A DNA stretch of 15,988 nt from Caulobacteraceae bacterium (GCA_013815405.1 JACDGF010000007.1:1-15988); one strand, 5' to 3'. Shown: positions 1 through 6,667, counted from the stretch's first letter. Program-made: numbers and translations. The notes: generated by a model not told the origin, from the letters alone.

Positions 1-1251
1 CTCATAGATCGGCGCGCGCATCTGGGCGTGGGTGTCCGGGTTCTGGCGCAGCAGGTCGAACACCTGCTGGGCCTGGTCGCCATAGCGCATCGCCTCTTCG
101 CGCATGGCCTGGCTCAATTCCTGCTCGGTGACGACCACGTTCTCGCGCCGGCCGATCTCCGCCAGCACCAGGCCCAGCCGCACCCGCCGCTCGGCGATCC
201 GCCTGTATTCCGCGCGCAGGGCCTCCTCGGTCTTGCCCTCGTCCTCCGGCGAGCGGGCTCCTTCGGCGTTGTCCTTTTCGACCTGGCGCCAGATACCGTC
301 GAACTCGGCCTCCACCATGCGCGGCGGCAGGGCGATGTCGTGACGGCCGTCGAGGGCGTCGAGCAGCGCCCGCTTGAGCTTGAATCGCGAAGCGCCCTGA
401 TATTCCTTCTCCAGATTCGCGCGCAGGGCCTCGGTCAGGGCCGCCAAGTCCTTCATGCCCAGGCGCTCGGCGAGGGCGTCGTCGGCCTTGGCCGCCTTGG
501 GCGCCAGCACCTCCGTGACGGTCACCTCGAATTGCGCCTGCTTGCCCCTCAGGCGTTCGACCGGATAGTCGTCGGGGAACGCGGCCGTGACGGGCGTCAT
601 GGCGCCCACCGAGGCGCCGACCAGCTGCGCCTCGAATCCCGGAAGGAATTGACTGGACCCCAGCACCAGCCGCACGTCCTTCGCCTCGCCGCCCTCGAAA
701 ACGGCGCCGTCGATACGCCCGACGAAATCCACCACCACCTGATCGCCTTCCCGGGCCTTGGGGGATTCGCCGGATCGCGGTTCATAGGTGCGGTTCTGGT
801 TCACGACCTCCGCGAGCGCTTCGTCCAGTTCCTCCGGCGCGGGCCGATAGATCAGGCGCGTAAGATCGAGCGTCGAGACGTCGATCGGGTCGAACTCCGG
901 CATGACCTCGACGTCCAGGTCATAGGCGAGGTCTTCGCGGCCCGCGAGCACCTGCGTCATATCCGACGAGGGACGCAGGTCCGGCCGGGAGGCGATGCGC
1001 AGCCCATGGTCCTCGAGCACCTTTTGCGAGGTCTCATTGAGGGTCTTTTCGATCACCTCGCCCATCAGGGCCTTGCCATAGAGCCGCCTGACATGGCCAT
1101 GGGGCACCTTGCCCGGCCGAAAACCCTTGAGATTCAACGTCGGCGTGATCTCGGCGATGCGCGCGTCCAGCAAGGCCCCCAACTCCATCGCCGGCACGCG
1201 AACGCCGTAGCTCCGACTGAGGCCCTCGCCCGGCTTTTCAACGACTTGCAT
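1..1251 (-). CDS. tig: Trigger factor, ribosome-associated chaperone and peptidyl-prolyl isomerase (3' end outside window)
   Basis: Trigger factor binds the ribosome near the exit tunnel and holds nascent chains while they fold. The minus-strand frame starts at ATG 1251 ([20 protein letters not shown]) and stays open to base 1, giving 417 visible codons, so the C-terminal end lies beyond the window. Residues 43-50, GFRPGKVP, are the ribosome-docking signature. An FKBP-type isomerase domain follows at roughly residues 165-250 (for example [13 protein letters not shown] and [10 protein letters not shown]). After it comes the charged helical C-terminal chaperone region. Known family members are about 430-470 aa, so little is missing. 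A good Shine-Dalgarno sequence is not obvious; an AAGG lies about 15 nt upstream. The leader carries two hairpins, annotated separately. tRNA-Leu lies upstream on the same strand. Identification is very secure. Confidence 0.97.
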   Translation of the reverse strand, partial: MQVVEKPGEGLSRSYGVRVPAMELGALLDARIAEITPTLNLKGFRPGKVPHGHVRRLYGKALMGEVIEKTLNETSQKVLEDHGLRIASRPDLRPSSDMTQVLAGREDLAYDLDVEVMPEFDPIDVSTLDLTRLIYRPAPEELDEALAEVVNQNRTYEPRSGESPKAREGDQVVVDFVGRIDGAVFEGGEAKDVRLVLGSSQFLPGFEAQLVGASVGAMTPVTAAFPDDYPVERLRGKQAQFEVTVTEVLAPKAAKADDALAERLGMKDLAALTEALRANLEKEYQGASRFKLKRALLDALDGRHDIALPPRMVEAEFDGIWRQVEKDNAEGARSPEDEGKTEEALRAEYRRIAERRVRLGLVLAEIGRRENVVVTEQELSQAMREEAMRYGDQAQQVFDLLRQNPDTHAQMRAPIYE

Positions 1252-1270
1252 GCGGCTATCCCAAACCTTC

Positions 1271-1290
1271 GCGCCCGCGAGCCCGGGCGC
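1271..1290 (-). promoter_or_regulatory. Second hairpin in the tig leader
   Basis: A perfect 7-bp inverted repeat, GCGCCCG / CGGGCGC, surrounds a 6-nt loop (bases 1271-1277 and 1284-1290). It lies directly after the T tract of the upstream terminator-like hairpin and about 20 nt before the tig ATG. Its position would allow it to affect ribosome access or RNA stability. That role is inference; the repeat itself is visible. Confidence 0.5.
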
Positions 1291-1291
1291 C

Positions 1292-1337
1292 AAACAAAAA
1301 CGCCGCCGCCAAGATCCTTGAAACCTGGCAGGCGGCG
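1292..1337 (-). terminator. Rho-independent terminator-like hairpin between tRNA-Leu and tig
   Basis: On the minus strand the arm CGCCGCC-T-GCCA pairs with TGGC-GGCGGCG around a loop of about 14 nt, and TTTTTGTTT follows immediately. This is a textbook intrinsic terminator shape. It would end the tRNA-Leu transcript. A promoter-like pair lies just upstream (1354-1382), so the same hairpin may also sit inside a tig leader and act as an attenuator. Confidence 0.75.
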
Positions 1338-1353
1338 CGAAACGAGGGGCGTC

Positions 1354-1382
1354 TTATGTCACGGCCGACGTGGACCCTTCAA
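1354..1382 (-). promoter_or_regulatory. Candidate tig promoter between tRNA-Leu and the hairpin
   Basis: On the minus strand TTGAAG (1382-1377) and ACATAA (1359-1354) are separated by 17 nt, close to a sigma-70 type arrangement. Transcription would start near 1347 and give a leader of roughly 95 nt that includes both hairpins. It is the only promoter-like pair I see between the tRNA and tig, but the match is moderate. Confidence 0.35.
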
Positions 1383-1396
1383 GCCCCGCGAGAGCC

Positions 1397-1481
1397 TGGT
1401 GCGGATGAGAGGACTCGAACCTCCACGCCTCTCGGCGCTGGAACCTAAATCCAGTGCGTCTGCCAGTTCCGCCACATCCGC
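1397..1481 (-). tRNA. tRNA-Leu (anticodon UAG, reads CUA and probably other CUN codons)
   Basis: Read on the minus strand, a 7-bp acceptor stem GCGGATG / CATCCGC is followed by discriminator A and an encoded CCA (1399-1397). The anticodon arm is CTGGA-TTTAGGT-TCCAG, which puts TAG at positions 34-36. The T arm contains GGTTCGAGTCC. A long variable region (about 12 nt, CGCCGAGAGGCG type) makes it a class II tRNA, as expected for leucine. An intrinsic terminator lies about 60 nt downstream. No duplicated tRNA 3' end was seen nearby, so there is no sign that it serves as an integration site here. Confidence 0.95.
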
Positions 1482-1498
1482 TCTAGCCGGCCGGCGCC

Positions 1499-1527
1499 TT
1501 ATCCCGCGGGGGCCGCCTTGGAGGCAA
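1499..1527 (-). promoter_or_regulatory. Candidate tRNA-Leu promoter
   Basis: On the minus strand TTGCCT (1527-1522), a 17-nt spacer and GGATAA (1504-1499) lie 17 nt upstream of the mature tRNA 5' end. Transcription would start about 10 nt before the tRNA. Spacing and position suit a tRNA promoter. Confidence 0.45.
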
Positions 1528-1621
1528 GGCATCTTTCCGGCGCGGGATCGGCGGATCGGTTCTATAGATCGGCCCGCTCGTCACGACCGCCAACCCGCCC
1601 GATTTATCCCTGACCGCGCCC

Positions 1622-2407
1622 TTGACCCTCAACGATCTGACGACGCCGGTCATCTGGGCGATGATCCGCGGCGAGATCGGCGCCTGGAAACGCGCCGGGC
1701 GGAGCCCGCGGTTCTGGTGGCGCGACGACGACGCCCGCCGGCCGACGGAGGCGCTCGACCGGCTGTTGAAACTGTCCGAGGCCCACGCCGTCCCCCTCGC
1801 GCTGGCGGTCATACCGGATGTCGATCTGTCCGATCTGGCGACGATGATCGCCGATCGGCCCTTGATCCGCGCCATCCAGCACGGCTGCGATCATGTCGAC
1901 CGAAATCGCGCGGGCGGCTTCTCGGCGGAATTCAATCCCGCCAGCCCCGTCGCGGAGGTCGCCTCGGCGGTGAACACGGCCTGGGAGCGGCTGTCGGCGG
2001 TGACCCGCGCCGCGCCCATCTATGCCCCGCCTTGGAACGTCATGACCCCCAATGTCCGACGCGCCTTGCTGGAGACGCCCATCCGCGCGATCTCGCTCTA
2101 CGGCGCGGCCGGGGCCGCCGCCGACGGCCTGGTTTCGATCAATGCGCACGTGGACGTCATGAAATGGCGCCCGGCCCGCTTTCGAGGGGAGGCGGCCGTG
2201 CTCGGCCGGGTTTGGCGACAGCTTCGGGCGCGGCGGAAGGACGGGCGATGGGACGAGCCGATCGGCCTGCTCACGCACCACAAGAACCTCGACCCGGCCG
2301 CCTGGAAATTCCTCGAGATTTTCCTCGAGCGGGCGACCGCGCCGAATTTCGGGATCCGGTGGCGTGGGGCGGCCGAGCTGATCGACGCCCGCGAGGCGGC
2401 GCCTTGA
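1622..2407 (+). CDS. NodB-type polysaccharide deacetylase-like protein
   Basis: The 261-aa protein has the layout of the carbohydrate esterase/polysaccharide deacetylase fold. It has an early FWWRDDD (residues 31-37), which supplies the aspartates normally used for metal binding and catalysis. HGCDH follows at 87-91, at the place of the family's two metal-ligand histidines, then YAPPWN at 134-139 and a late LLTHHK, near the usual position of the final catalytic His. No signal peptide is visible, so it appears cytoplasmic. The likely reaction is hydrolysis of an N- or O-acetyl group from a sugar or related molecule; the substrate cannot be read from sequence. I chose the TTG at 1622 because the frame has a TAG at 1565 and no ATG or GTG before it. 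The gene converges on the ACP gene across an inverted repeat. Confidence 0.8.
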   Translation: MTLNDLTTPVIWAMIRGEIGAWKRAGRSPRFWWRDDDARRPTEALDRLLKLSEAHAVPLALAVIPDVDLSDLATMIADRPLIRAIQHGCDHVDRNRAGGFSAEFNPASPVAEVASAVNTAWERLSAVTRAAPIYAPPWNVMTPNVRRALLETPIRAISLYGAAGAAADGLVSINAHVDVMKWRPARFRGEAAVLGRVWRQLRARRKDGRWDEPIGLLTHHKNLDPAAWKFLEIFLERATAPNFGIRWRGAAELIDAREAAP

Positions 2408-2413
2408 GCGGAA

Positions 2414-2469
2414 CCTGACGGCGCGAGGGAAGCGACCTGTGAGCGGCGGTGGGCTCACATTCCGTCAGG
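2414..2469. terminator. Nested inverted repeats between convergent genes, probable bidirectional terminator
   Basis: The outer arms CCTGACGG (2414-2421) and CCGTCAGG (2462-2469) enclose an inner perfect hairpin, TGTGAGC (2438-2444) / GCTCACA (2453-2459), with an 8-nt loop. The structure starts just after the deacetylase stop and its right arm overlaps the ACP stop codon. There is no T tract on either side, so termination could be Rho-dependent or use a hairpin without a U run. Confidence 0.55.
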
Positions 2470-2722
2470 CGCCGTTCGCCTTGGCGAAACTCTTGATCAC
2501 GATGTCGCAGAGTTCGCCGACCGTGGCCGCCTTGTAGGTGTCGCTCATCTCGACGACGGCGCCCGTGCGCGCTTCCATGTTCATGACGATCCGCACGTGG
2601 GCCAGGGAGTCCCAGCCGGGGACATCGATGGCGGTCATGCCGGGCTCGATCTCAGCGTCGGGATTCTCGGTTTCTTCTCGAATCGCGGCGATCATGGCCT
2701 CCCACGCGGTCTCGCGATCCAT
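2465..2722 (-). CDS. Acyl carrier protein, specialised type
   Basis: This is an 85-aa acidic protein of normal ACP length. The segment GWDSLAH (36-42) places the phosphopantetheine attachment serine at Ser39. Helix pattern and C-terminal length also fit the PP-binding family. It would be converted to the holo form by a phosphopantetheinyl transferase (none in this window) and carry an acyl or aminoacyl group as a thioester. The frame is open further upstream to 2866. I chose ATG 2722 because AGGAGA sits at ideal spacing before it, a good promoter lies just upstream, and the ACP fold begins here. The gene is divergent from the GSC-motif gene and about 2 kb from an acyl-AMP ligase, its most likely loading enzyme. 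It is unlike a housekeeping AcpP and is not in a fab cluster. Confidence 0.9.
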   Translation of the reverse strand: MDRETAWEAMIAAIREETENPDAEIEPGMTAIDVPGWDSLAHVRIVMNMEARTGAVVEMSDTYKAATVGELCDIVIKSFAKANGA

Positions 2723-2748
2723 GCGCCTTCTCCTGTCCGACAGGGCGG

Positions 2749-2776
2749 ATTGTAGCCAGTCACCGCCCTGGCGCAA
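2749..2776 (-). promoter_or_regulatory. Promoter of the ACP gene
   Basis: On the minus strand TTGCGC (2776-2771), a 16-nt spacer and TACAAT (2754-2749) form a good sigma-70 type pair. GCTACAAT also resembles the Caulobacter -10 box. The predicted start near 2742 leaves a 20-nt leader that contains the AGGAGA ribosome binding site. Confidence 0.55.
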
Positions 2777-2821
2777 TAAAGCCGGTCTCTTCGCCCGGCG
2801 CCCATACATTCCCGGGCGCGA

Positions 2822-2849
2822 TTGATCGCGTTCGGCCCCGCCATATACG
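2822..2849 (+). promoter_or_regulatory. Promoter of the GSC-motif gene, possibly giving a leaderless mRNA
   Basis: TTGATC (2822-2827), a 16-nt spacer and TATACG (2844-2849) point to transcription beginning near 2855-2859, at or just before the ATG at 2859. The only purine run before the ATG (AAGG) is too close to act as a normal Shine-Dalgarno site, which agrees with a leaderless or nearly leaderless transcript. Confidence 0.4.
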
Positions 2850-2858
2850 GTTGCAAGG

Positions 2859-3647
2859 ATGCTCATCTTCGAGGCGCCATCGTCGCCAAGCTCCGAGGGC
2901 CCGCGGGTGGCGACACTCGGGAGCTGCCGGGTTCACATCCCGCTGGGAAGGCTCGCCGGCCTCGGTGAGCTGACCCACTACACCCAGGGCATGGCCCTCA
3001 CCCACACCGCCGCCGAGGCGATGCAGACCCTAGATCTGGTCATGGGGGCCAGGCGGATTCCCGAAGCCCTCGCTTTGTTCGTATTCGGCGCCGAGCCGCT
3101 CCCGCCGCCGGACCTCCTGCGCGAAGGCTTGCGCCGGGGGATCGACGCCGTTCTGTTGGAAGTTTCGCAGGCCCGTCAGTTTCTCTACGGCGACATCTGT
3201 CTTCAGACAAACCTGTTCTCGCGACATTTCATACGGGCGCACGGCGGCGCCCTGCTTCCTTGGTTTCGGCTGCTGTGCGGCGGCCGGACGATCGACGAGG
3301 CGGTCATTCAATCGGCCCTCGAGAACCTTCGAGCGGGCGGACACCGTCCAGACGAACAGGTCGTCGATCTCCTGCGCGGCGTACGCATGGAAATTCCAGG
3401 ACGCGTGGAGATCGCCCGGACCCTGGAGGCCATGATGGTGAAGCTTGGCGGCCGTTGGACGGTGATCGGCGCGCTCGAGGCGCCCGGCCACGAAGGCGCG
3501 ATCATGCGGCAAAGGCGAGCGTTGAACGCGACCCTGGAACAAGCGGCGGGGCAATGTGGCGCGGCGTTTTACAATCCCACGCGGTTGATCATCGATCACG
3601 GCCGGGCGACGGTCCTGGATGGCGGCGGCGCCGACATTCACGAGTAA
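2859..3647 (+). CDS. GSC-motif (SGNH/GSCFA-like) protein, probably truncated at its C-terminus
   Basis: The 262-aa product opens with VATLGSCRVHIPL (17-29). The GSCR motif at 21-24 is typical of SGNH/GSCFA- and WcbI-like proteins found in polysaccharide and acyl-modification clusters. The middle is alternating helix and strand (VLLEVSQARQF, GRWTVIGALEAP). The end, AAFYNPTRLII...GGADIHE, resembles the closing His-containing block of such folds. It may act as an esterase or acyltransferase on a glycan, but the reaction is inference. The frame ends at TAA 3645-3647, yet clean coding sequence continues in the same frame for 36 more codons (annotated separately), so the ancestral protein was probably about 299 aa. 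Start: ATG 2859 has little Shine-Dalgarno support. GTG 2907, with GAGGG upstream, is an alternative, and it would begin at V17, right at the motif. Confidence 0.75.
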   Translation: MLIFEAPSSPSSEGPRVATLGSCRVHIPLGRLAGLGELTHYTQGMALTHTAAEAMQTLDLVMGARRIPEALALFVFGAEPLPPPDLLREGLRRGIDAVLLEVSQARQFLYGDICLQTNLFSRHFIRAHGGALLPWFRLLCGGRTIDEAVIQSALENLRAGGHRPDEQVVDLLRGVRMEIPGRVEIARTLEAMMVKLGGRWTVIGALEAPGHEGAIMRQRRALNATLEQAAGQCGAAFYNPTRLIIDHGRATVLDGGGADIHE

Positions 3648-3758
3648 GCGCCGGCCTTCTACCCCGAGGTCGCGAAAACCTGGCTCGAATTGGCGCGGGG
3701 GGAACGGCCGCCCGCCAAGCCCCCCTCCGGTCGGACTTGGTCGGCGCGCAAATCCTGA
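3648..3758 (+). pseudogene. In-frame C-terminal remnant of the GSC-motif gene beyond an internal stop
   Basis: Directly after the TAA at 3645-3647 the same frame reads APAFYPEVAKTWLELARGE and on to a TGA at 3756-3758. Third codon positions are mostly G or C, and the peptide looks like an amphipathic terminal helix. Changing the TAA to a Tyr codon would give IHEYAPAFYPEVAKTW, a plausible continuation of the closing block. A nonsense mutation or a base-calling error are both possible. Confidence 0.55.
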
Positions 3759-3791
3759 TAATGTGCGATCCAAATTGCCAAGCGGGATTAC

Positions 3792-4076
3792 ATGGACGCT
3801 CCCGGAACCGTGCTGATCGCCTCGCGGGCCCGGACCGAGTGATCGGCCACCGCCGGCATCCTGGCCGAGGACTTCGGCTATCGGGTCCTGGTCGTCCGCT
3901 CGCCGGCCGAGGCGGCCGCCACCTTGGAAGACGCCCACGTCGACCTCGTCATAGCGGAGGCTGGGATCGGGTTCGATGGTCGCGGTCTGCTGGCGGGGCT
4001 TCGGGTTTCTCATCCGGACATCGTTCGGGTCCTGGCGCTCGACGCGCAATGCGTCTCGACGGCGGAAACGAAACCG
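3792..4076 (+). pseudogene. Broken receiver-domain (response regulator) remnant
   Basis: From ATG 3792 the frame reads MDAPGTVLIASRARTE and hits TGA at 3840-3842. It then continues in frame as GILAEDFGYRVLVVRSPAEA and DLVIAEAGIGFDGRGLLAGL, followed by SHPDIVRVLALDA. The strand-helix rhythm is that of a CheY-like receiver domain: initial VLI strand, DLVIxE strand, DGxxLL helix, then HPDIVRVL. The expected phosphoacceptor Asp appears as Glu (DLVIAE), and the acidic pair after the first strand is missing. No output domain follows; the frame runs into the start of hypB. It is probably a dead fragment of a regulator, possibly from a hydrogenase locus given its neighbour, but that link is inference. 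The conserved Lys and the C-terminal helix are not recognisable. Confidence 0.55.
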
Positions 4077-4861
4077 GAAAGGAAACAGCCCTGGAACGCG
4101 ATCTTCATGATCACGGGCATGAGCACGTCCATGCCGACGGGACCCGCCACAGCCACGCCCACGACGACGATCACGCCCATTCCCACGGGTCGGCGACCAA
4201 CGATGTCGTCCAGCTCGAGACGCGCATCCTGGCCAAGAACGAAGCGCTCGCCGCCAGGAACCGGGCGTGGTTCGATGGCCGCGAGATACTGGCGCTCAAC
4301 CTGGTCAGCTCTCCCGGCGCCGGCAAGACGACCTTGCTCGAACGCCCGATCCGCGACCTGAAGCACGAGCTGAGACTGTTCGTCATCGAGGGCGATCAGG
4401 CCACCTCCCATGACGGCGAGCGCATCCGCGCCGCGGGGGCCGCGGCCGTGCAGGTGAACACCGGCGCCGGCTGCCATCTCGAAGCGGACATGGTCGCGCG
4501 CGGCCTCAAGGAGCTGAAGCCCGATTTCGGCTCGATCGTCATGATCGAAAACGTCGGCAATTTGGTCTGCCCGGCGCTCTTCGATCTGGGCGAGCGCGCC
4601 AAGGTGATCATTTTTTCGGTCACCGAGGGGGAGGACAAACCGCTCAAATACCCGCGCATGTTCAAGGCGGCGGACATCATGATCCTGAACACGATCGACC
4701 TGTTGCCGCACCTCGACTTCGATGTCGAACGCGCGGTGGCCAGCGCCGTCCAAGTCAATCCGGGCGTGACTATTTTTCGGCTTTCCGCCCGCACCGGCGA
4801 CGGCATGGAGGCTTGGTACGACTGGGTTCGCGGCCAATCGGCCATCGCGCGCGAGCCCTGA
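4049..4861 (+). CDS. hypB: HypB-like hydrogenase nickel-incorporation GTPase, orphan and possibly impaired
   Basis: HypB is the SIMIBI-class GTPase that works with HypA to deliver nickel to [NiFe]-hydrogenase. This 270-aa copy has the His-rich metal-storage stretch (about residues 18-50, HDHGHEHVHADG and similar), the P-loop SPGAGKTT (88-95), EGDQATSHD, the metal-binding GCHLEAD (Cys142-His143), IENVGNLVCPA and TEGEDKPLKYP. Two departures stand out. First, the guanine-specificity motif NKxD reads NTID (214-217), with Thr for Lys. Second, the usual N-terminal MCxxCGCG is absent, and the reading is MRLDGGNETGKE instead. No hydrogenase structural or other hyp gene is in the window. The frame is open upstream of 4049 but without HypB character. 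It ends 9 bp before the adenylating-enzyme gene, so the two are probably co-transcribed. Family identity is certain; activity is doubtful. Confidence 0.9.
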   Translation: MRLDGGNETGKETALERDLHDHGHEHVHADGTRHSHAHDDDHAHSHGSATNDVVQLETRILAKNEALAARNRAWFDGREILALNLVSSPGAGKTTLLERPIRDLKHELRLFVIEGDQATSHDGERIRAAGAAAVQVNTGAGCHLEADMVARGLKELKPDFGSIVMIENVGNLVCPALFDLGERAKVIIFSVTEGEDKPLKYPRMFKAADIMILNTIDLLPHLDFDVERAVASAVQVNPGVTIFRLSARTGDGMEAWYDWVRGQSAIAREP

Positions 4862-4870
4862 TCGGCGAGC

Positions 4871-6586
4871 ATGAATGACGCGCGGCTGAAGGCCGGGGCC
4901 CGATCGATCATGCGCGTTCCGGTCAACCGCTATCAAGAAGCGATCCTGCGCCATTTCGAGGAGCGGCCGGACGCCGTTTTTTGCCACCTGATCGGGGACG
5001 ATGGCGAAACGATCCTTACCTGGCGCGACCTGGCCGCCGATTGCGGCCGATTCAGCGCCGCCTATCGCCGGGCGGGCCTGACGGCGGGGGACCAGGCCCT
5101 CATTTTCCTGCGCCATACGCCGCATCTGTACGGGGCGTTCCTTGGCGCGATGCTGGCCGGGATCACGCCCGCCTTCATGCCCTGTAGTTCGCCGCGCCAG
5201 GATCCGGCCCTCTACTGGTCTTCGCACCAGGCCCTGCTCACCAAAATACGCCCGGCGGCCATCGTCACCGACCGCGCCACCCTGGCGGAAATGCGCGATT
5301 CGGGGCTGGGGTTGGAGCACAGCCGCATCGTGCTCGTCGAAGACACGGCGCCGGCGCCGCCCAGCCGGACCGCCATGGGTGAAGAAGCGATCGCGTTGTT
5401 GCAGCACAGTTCGGGCACAACCGGATTGAAGAAGGGCGTGGCCCTGACCTTCGCCGCCATCGTCGAGCAGATCGAAAGCTACGCCGCGGCGATCGCGTTG
5501 ACGTCAGAGGACTCGATCGTCTCCTGGCTGCCGCTCTACCACGACATGGGCCTCATCGCCTGTCTGATCCTGCCGGCCTATTTCGCGATCCCGGTCGCCC
5601 ATCTGGACCCGTTTCACTGGATCGGCCGCCCCGGCATGCTCTTCGATCATCTGGCCAAGCGCAAAAGCGCCCTCACTTGGCTCCCCAACTTCGCCTTCGA
5701 GCACCTGACCGCGACGGCGGGACGCCGCGCGGCGTCGTGGGACCTTTCGGGCGTGCGCGCCTTCATCAATTGCTCGGAGCCGTGCAGGGCCGCCACGTTC
5801 GATCGGTTCGCCGACGCCTTCGCTCCCGCCGGCGTCCGGCCCGAACAGCTGCAATGCTGCTACGCCATGGCCGAGACGGTCTTCGCCGTCTCTCAGACCA
5901 GGCTCGGCCGCGCGCCGCCCGCCCGTATCCATGTGGATCCGGCCAGCCTCGATCGCGGCCTGACACCCCGATCCGCGTCGCCGGGAGAAGGCCTCGCGCT
6001 GATCGAGACGGGGCGGGTCATCGACGGGCTGGCGCTCTCGGTTCACGATGAGAACGGCGCCCCCATCGCCGAACAGCGGATCGGCGAGATCGGACTGAGC
6101 GGAAACTTCCTGTTCCGCGGGTATAACCGCGATGCGGAGCACACCGCCCGCCGCCTTCGCGACGGGGTTTATTTCACCGGGGATCTGGGATTCGTGCGGG
6201 ACGGACGTCTCTACATATTGGGCAGGATCGACGATCTGATCATCGTCAATGGCCGCAACCTCTATGCCCACGAAGTCGAAGCGGTCGTCGGCGCCGTGAG
6301 CGGCGTCAAGCCTGGACGAACGGTGGCCCTGGGCTTGGTCGACGAGCGGGTCGGCAGCGAGGCCTTGGTGATCATGGCCGAACGCGCGCGGTCGGCGGGG
6401 CGGACCGACGAAGACGTTCGCCGCGATGTGGTGAGCGCCGTTCACTCGGTCTTCAACGTCACGCCCCGGTCGGTGGAATTGATCGACGAGGGCCGCTTGG
6501 TGAAGACATCCAGCGGCAAGGTCAGCCGGTCGGAAAATCGGGCCCGATCCGTCGCCGCCCGAGCGGCCGTCCGATCCCAGCCGTGA
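4871..6586 (+). CDS. Acyl-AMP ligase of the adenylate-forming family (fatty-acyl-AMP-ligase type)
   Basis: This 571-aa enzyme should activate a carboxylic acid with ATP to an acyl-adenylate and pass it to a thiol acceptor, most likely an ACP. Signatures in order are HSSGTTGLKKGV (about 179-190, phosphate loop), LPLYHDMGLIACL (about 217-230), FINCSEPC (about 298-305), CYAMAETVFAVSQ (about 331-343), YFTGDLGF (about 434-441) and GRIDDLIIVNGRN (about 451-463). Near the C-terminus, KTSSGKVSR supplies the catalytic Lys. YHDMGLI and NCSEP are typical of the FAAL branch rather than CoA ligases. The ACP encoded at 2465-2722 is the natural partner candidate. ATG 4871 lies 9 bp after hypB. A second ATG at 4910 (MRVPVNRYQEA) is a possible true start. 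All motifs are intact, unlike the genes just upstream. Confidence 0.9.
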   Translation: MNDARLKAGARSIMRVPVNRYQEAILRHFEERPDAVFCHLIGDDGETILTWRDLAADCGRFSAAYRRAGLTAGDQALIFLRHTPHLYGAFLGAMLAGITPAFMPCSSPRQDPALYWSSHQALLTKIRPAAIVTDRATLAEMRDSGLGLEHSRIVLVEDTAPAPPSRTAMGEEAIALLQHSSGTTGLKKGVALTFAAIVEQIESYAAAIALTSEDSIVSWLPLYHDMGLIACLILPAYFAIPVAHLDPFHWIGRPGMLFDHLAKRKSALTWLPNFAFEHLTATAGRRAASWDLSGVRAFINCSEPCRAATFDRFADAFAPAGVRPEQLQCCYAMAETVFAVSQTRLGRAPPARIHVDPASLDRGLTPRSASPGEGLALIETGRVIDGLALSVHDENGAPIAEQRIGEIGLSGNFLFRGYNRDAEHTARRLRDGVYFTGDLGFVRDGRLYILGRIDDLIIVNGRNLYAHEVEAVVGAVSGVKPGRTVALGLVDERVGSEALVIMAERARSAGRTDEDVRRDVVSAVHSVFNVTPRSVELIDEGRLVKTSSGKVSRSENRARSVAARAAVRSQP

Positions 6587-6639
6587 CGGTTCGCTTTCGC
6601 TGCCGACGCGATCATAGTACAAACCCTCGCGCGGCCGCG

Positions 6640-6667
6640 TTGGCGGGGTTCATCTCGCCCCTACGAA
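6640..6667 (+). promoter_or_regulatory. Candidate promoter of the small charged protein gene
   Basis: TTGGCG (6640-6645), a 16-nt spacer and TACGAA (6662-6667) precede the ATG at 6706 by about 38 nt, within the 119-bp gap after the adenylating-enzyme gene. It is a moderate match only. Confidence 0.3.

Noticed and set aside
1397..1481. tRNA-Leu as an integration site for a genomic island
   Set aside because: No integrase and no repeated tRNA end were seen in the window.
28..2418. A 796-codon open frame on the plus strand
   Set aside because: It runs antisense to trigger factor and straight through tRNA-Leu and the terminator. It is a high-GC shadow frame.
3738..3766. A TGATAATG box that could be a -10 site before the receiver remnant
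   Set aside because: The only candidate -35 (TTGGTC) is 14 nt away, which is too close; I could not support a promoter.
3260..4861. A 533-codon reading that would fuse a long N-terminal extension to HypB
   Set aside because: The part before 4049 overlaps the GSC gene in another frame, is Arg/Gly/Pro-rich and has no HypB character.
5504..6622. A 372-codon minus-strand frame antisense to the acyl-AMP ligase
   Set aside because: The sense strand encodes all adenylation motifs. The antisense product has no recognisable pattern.
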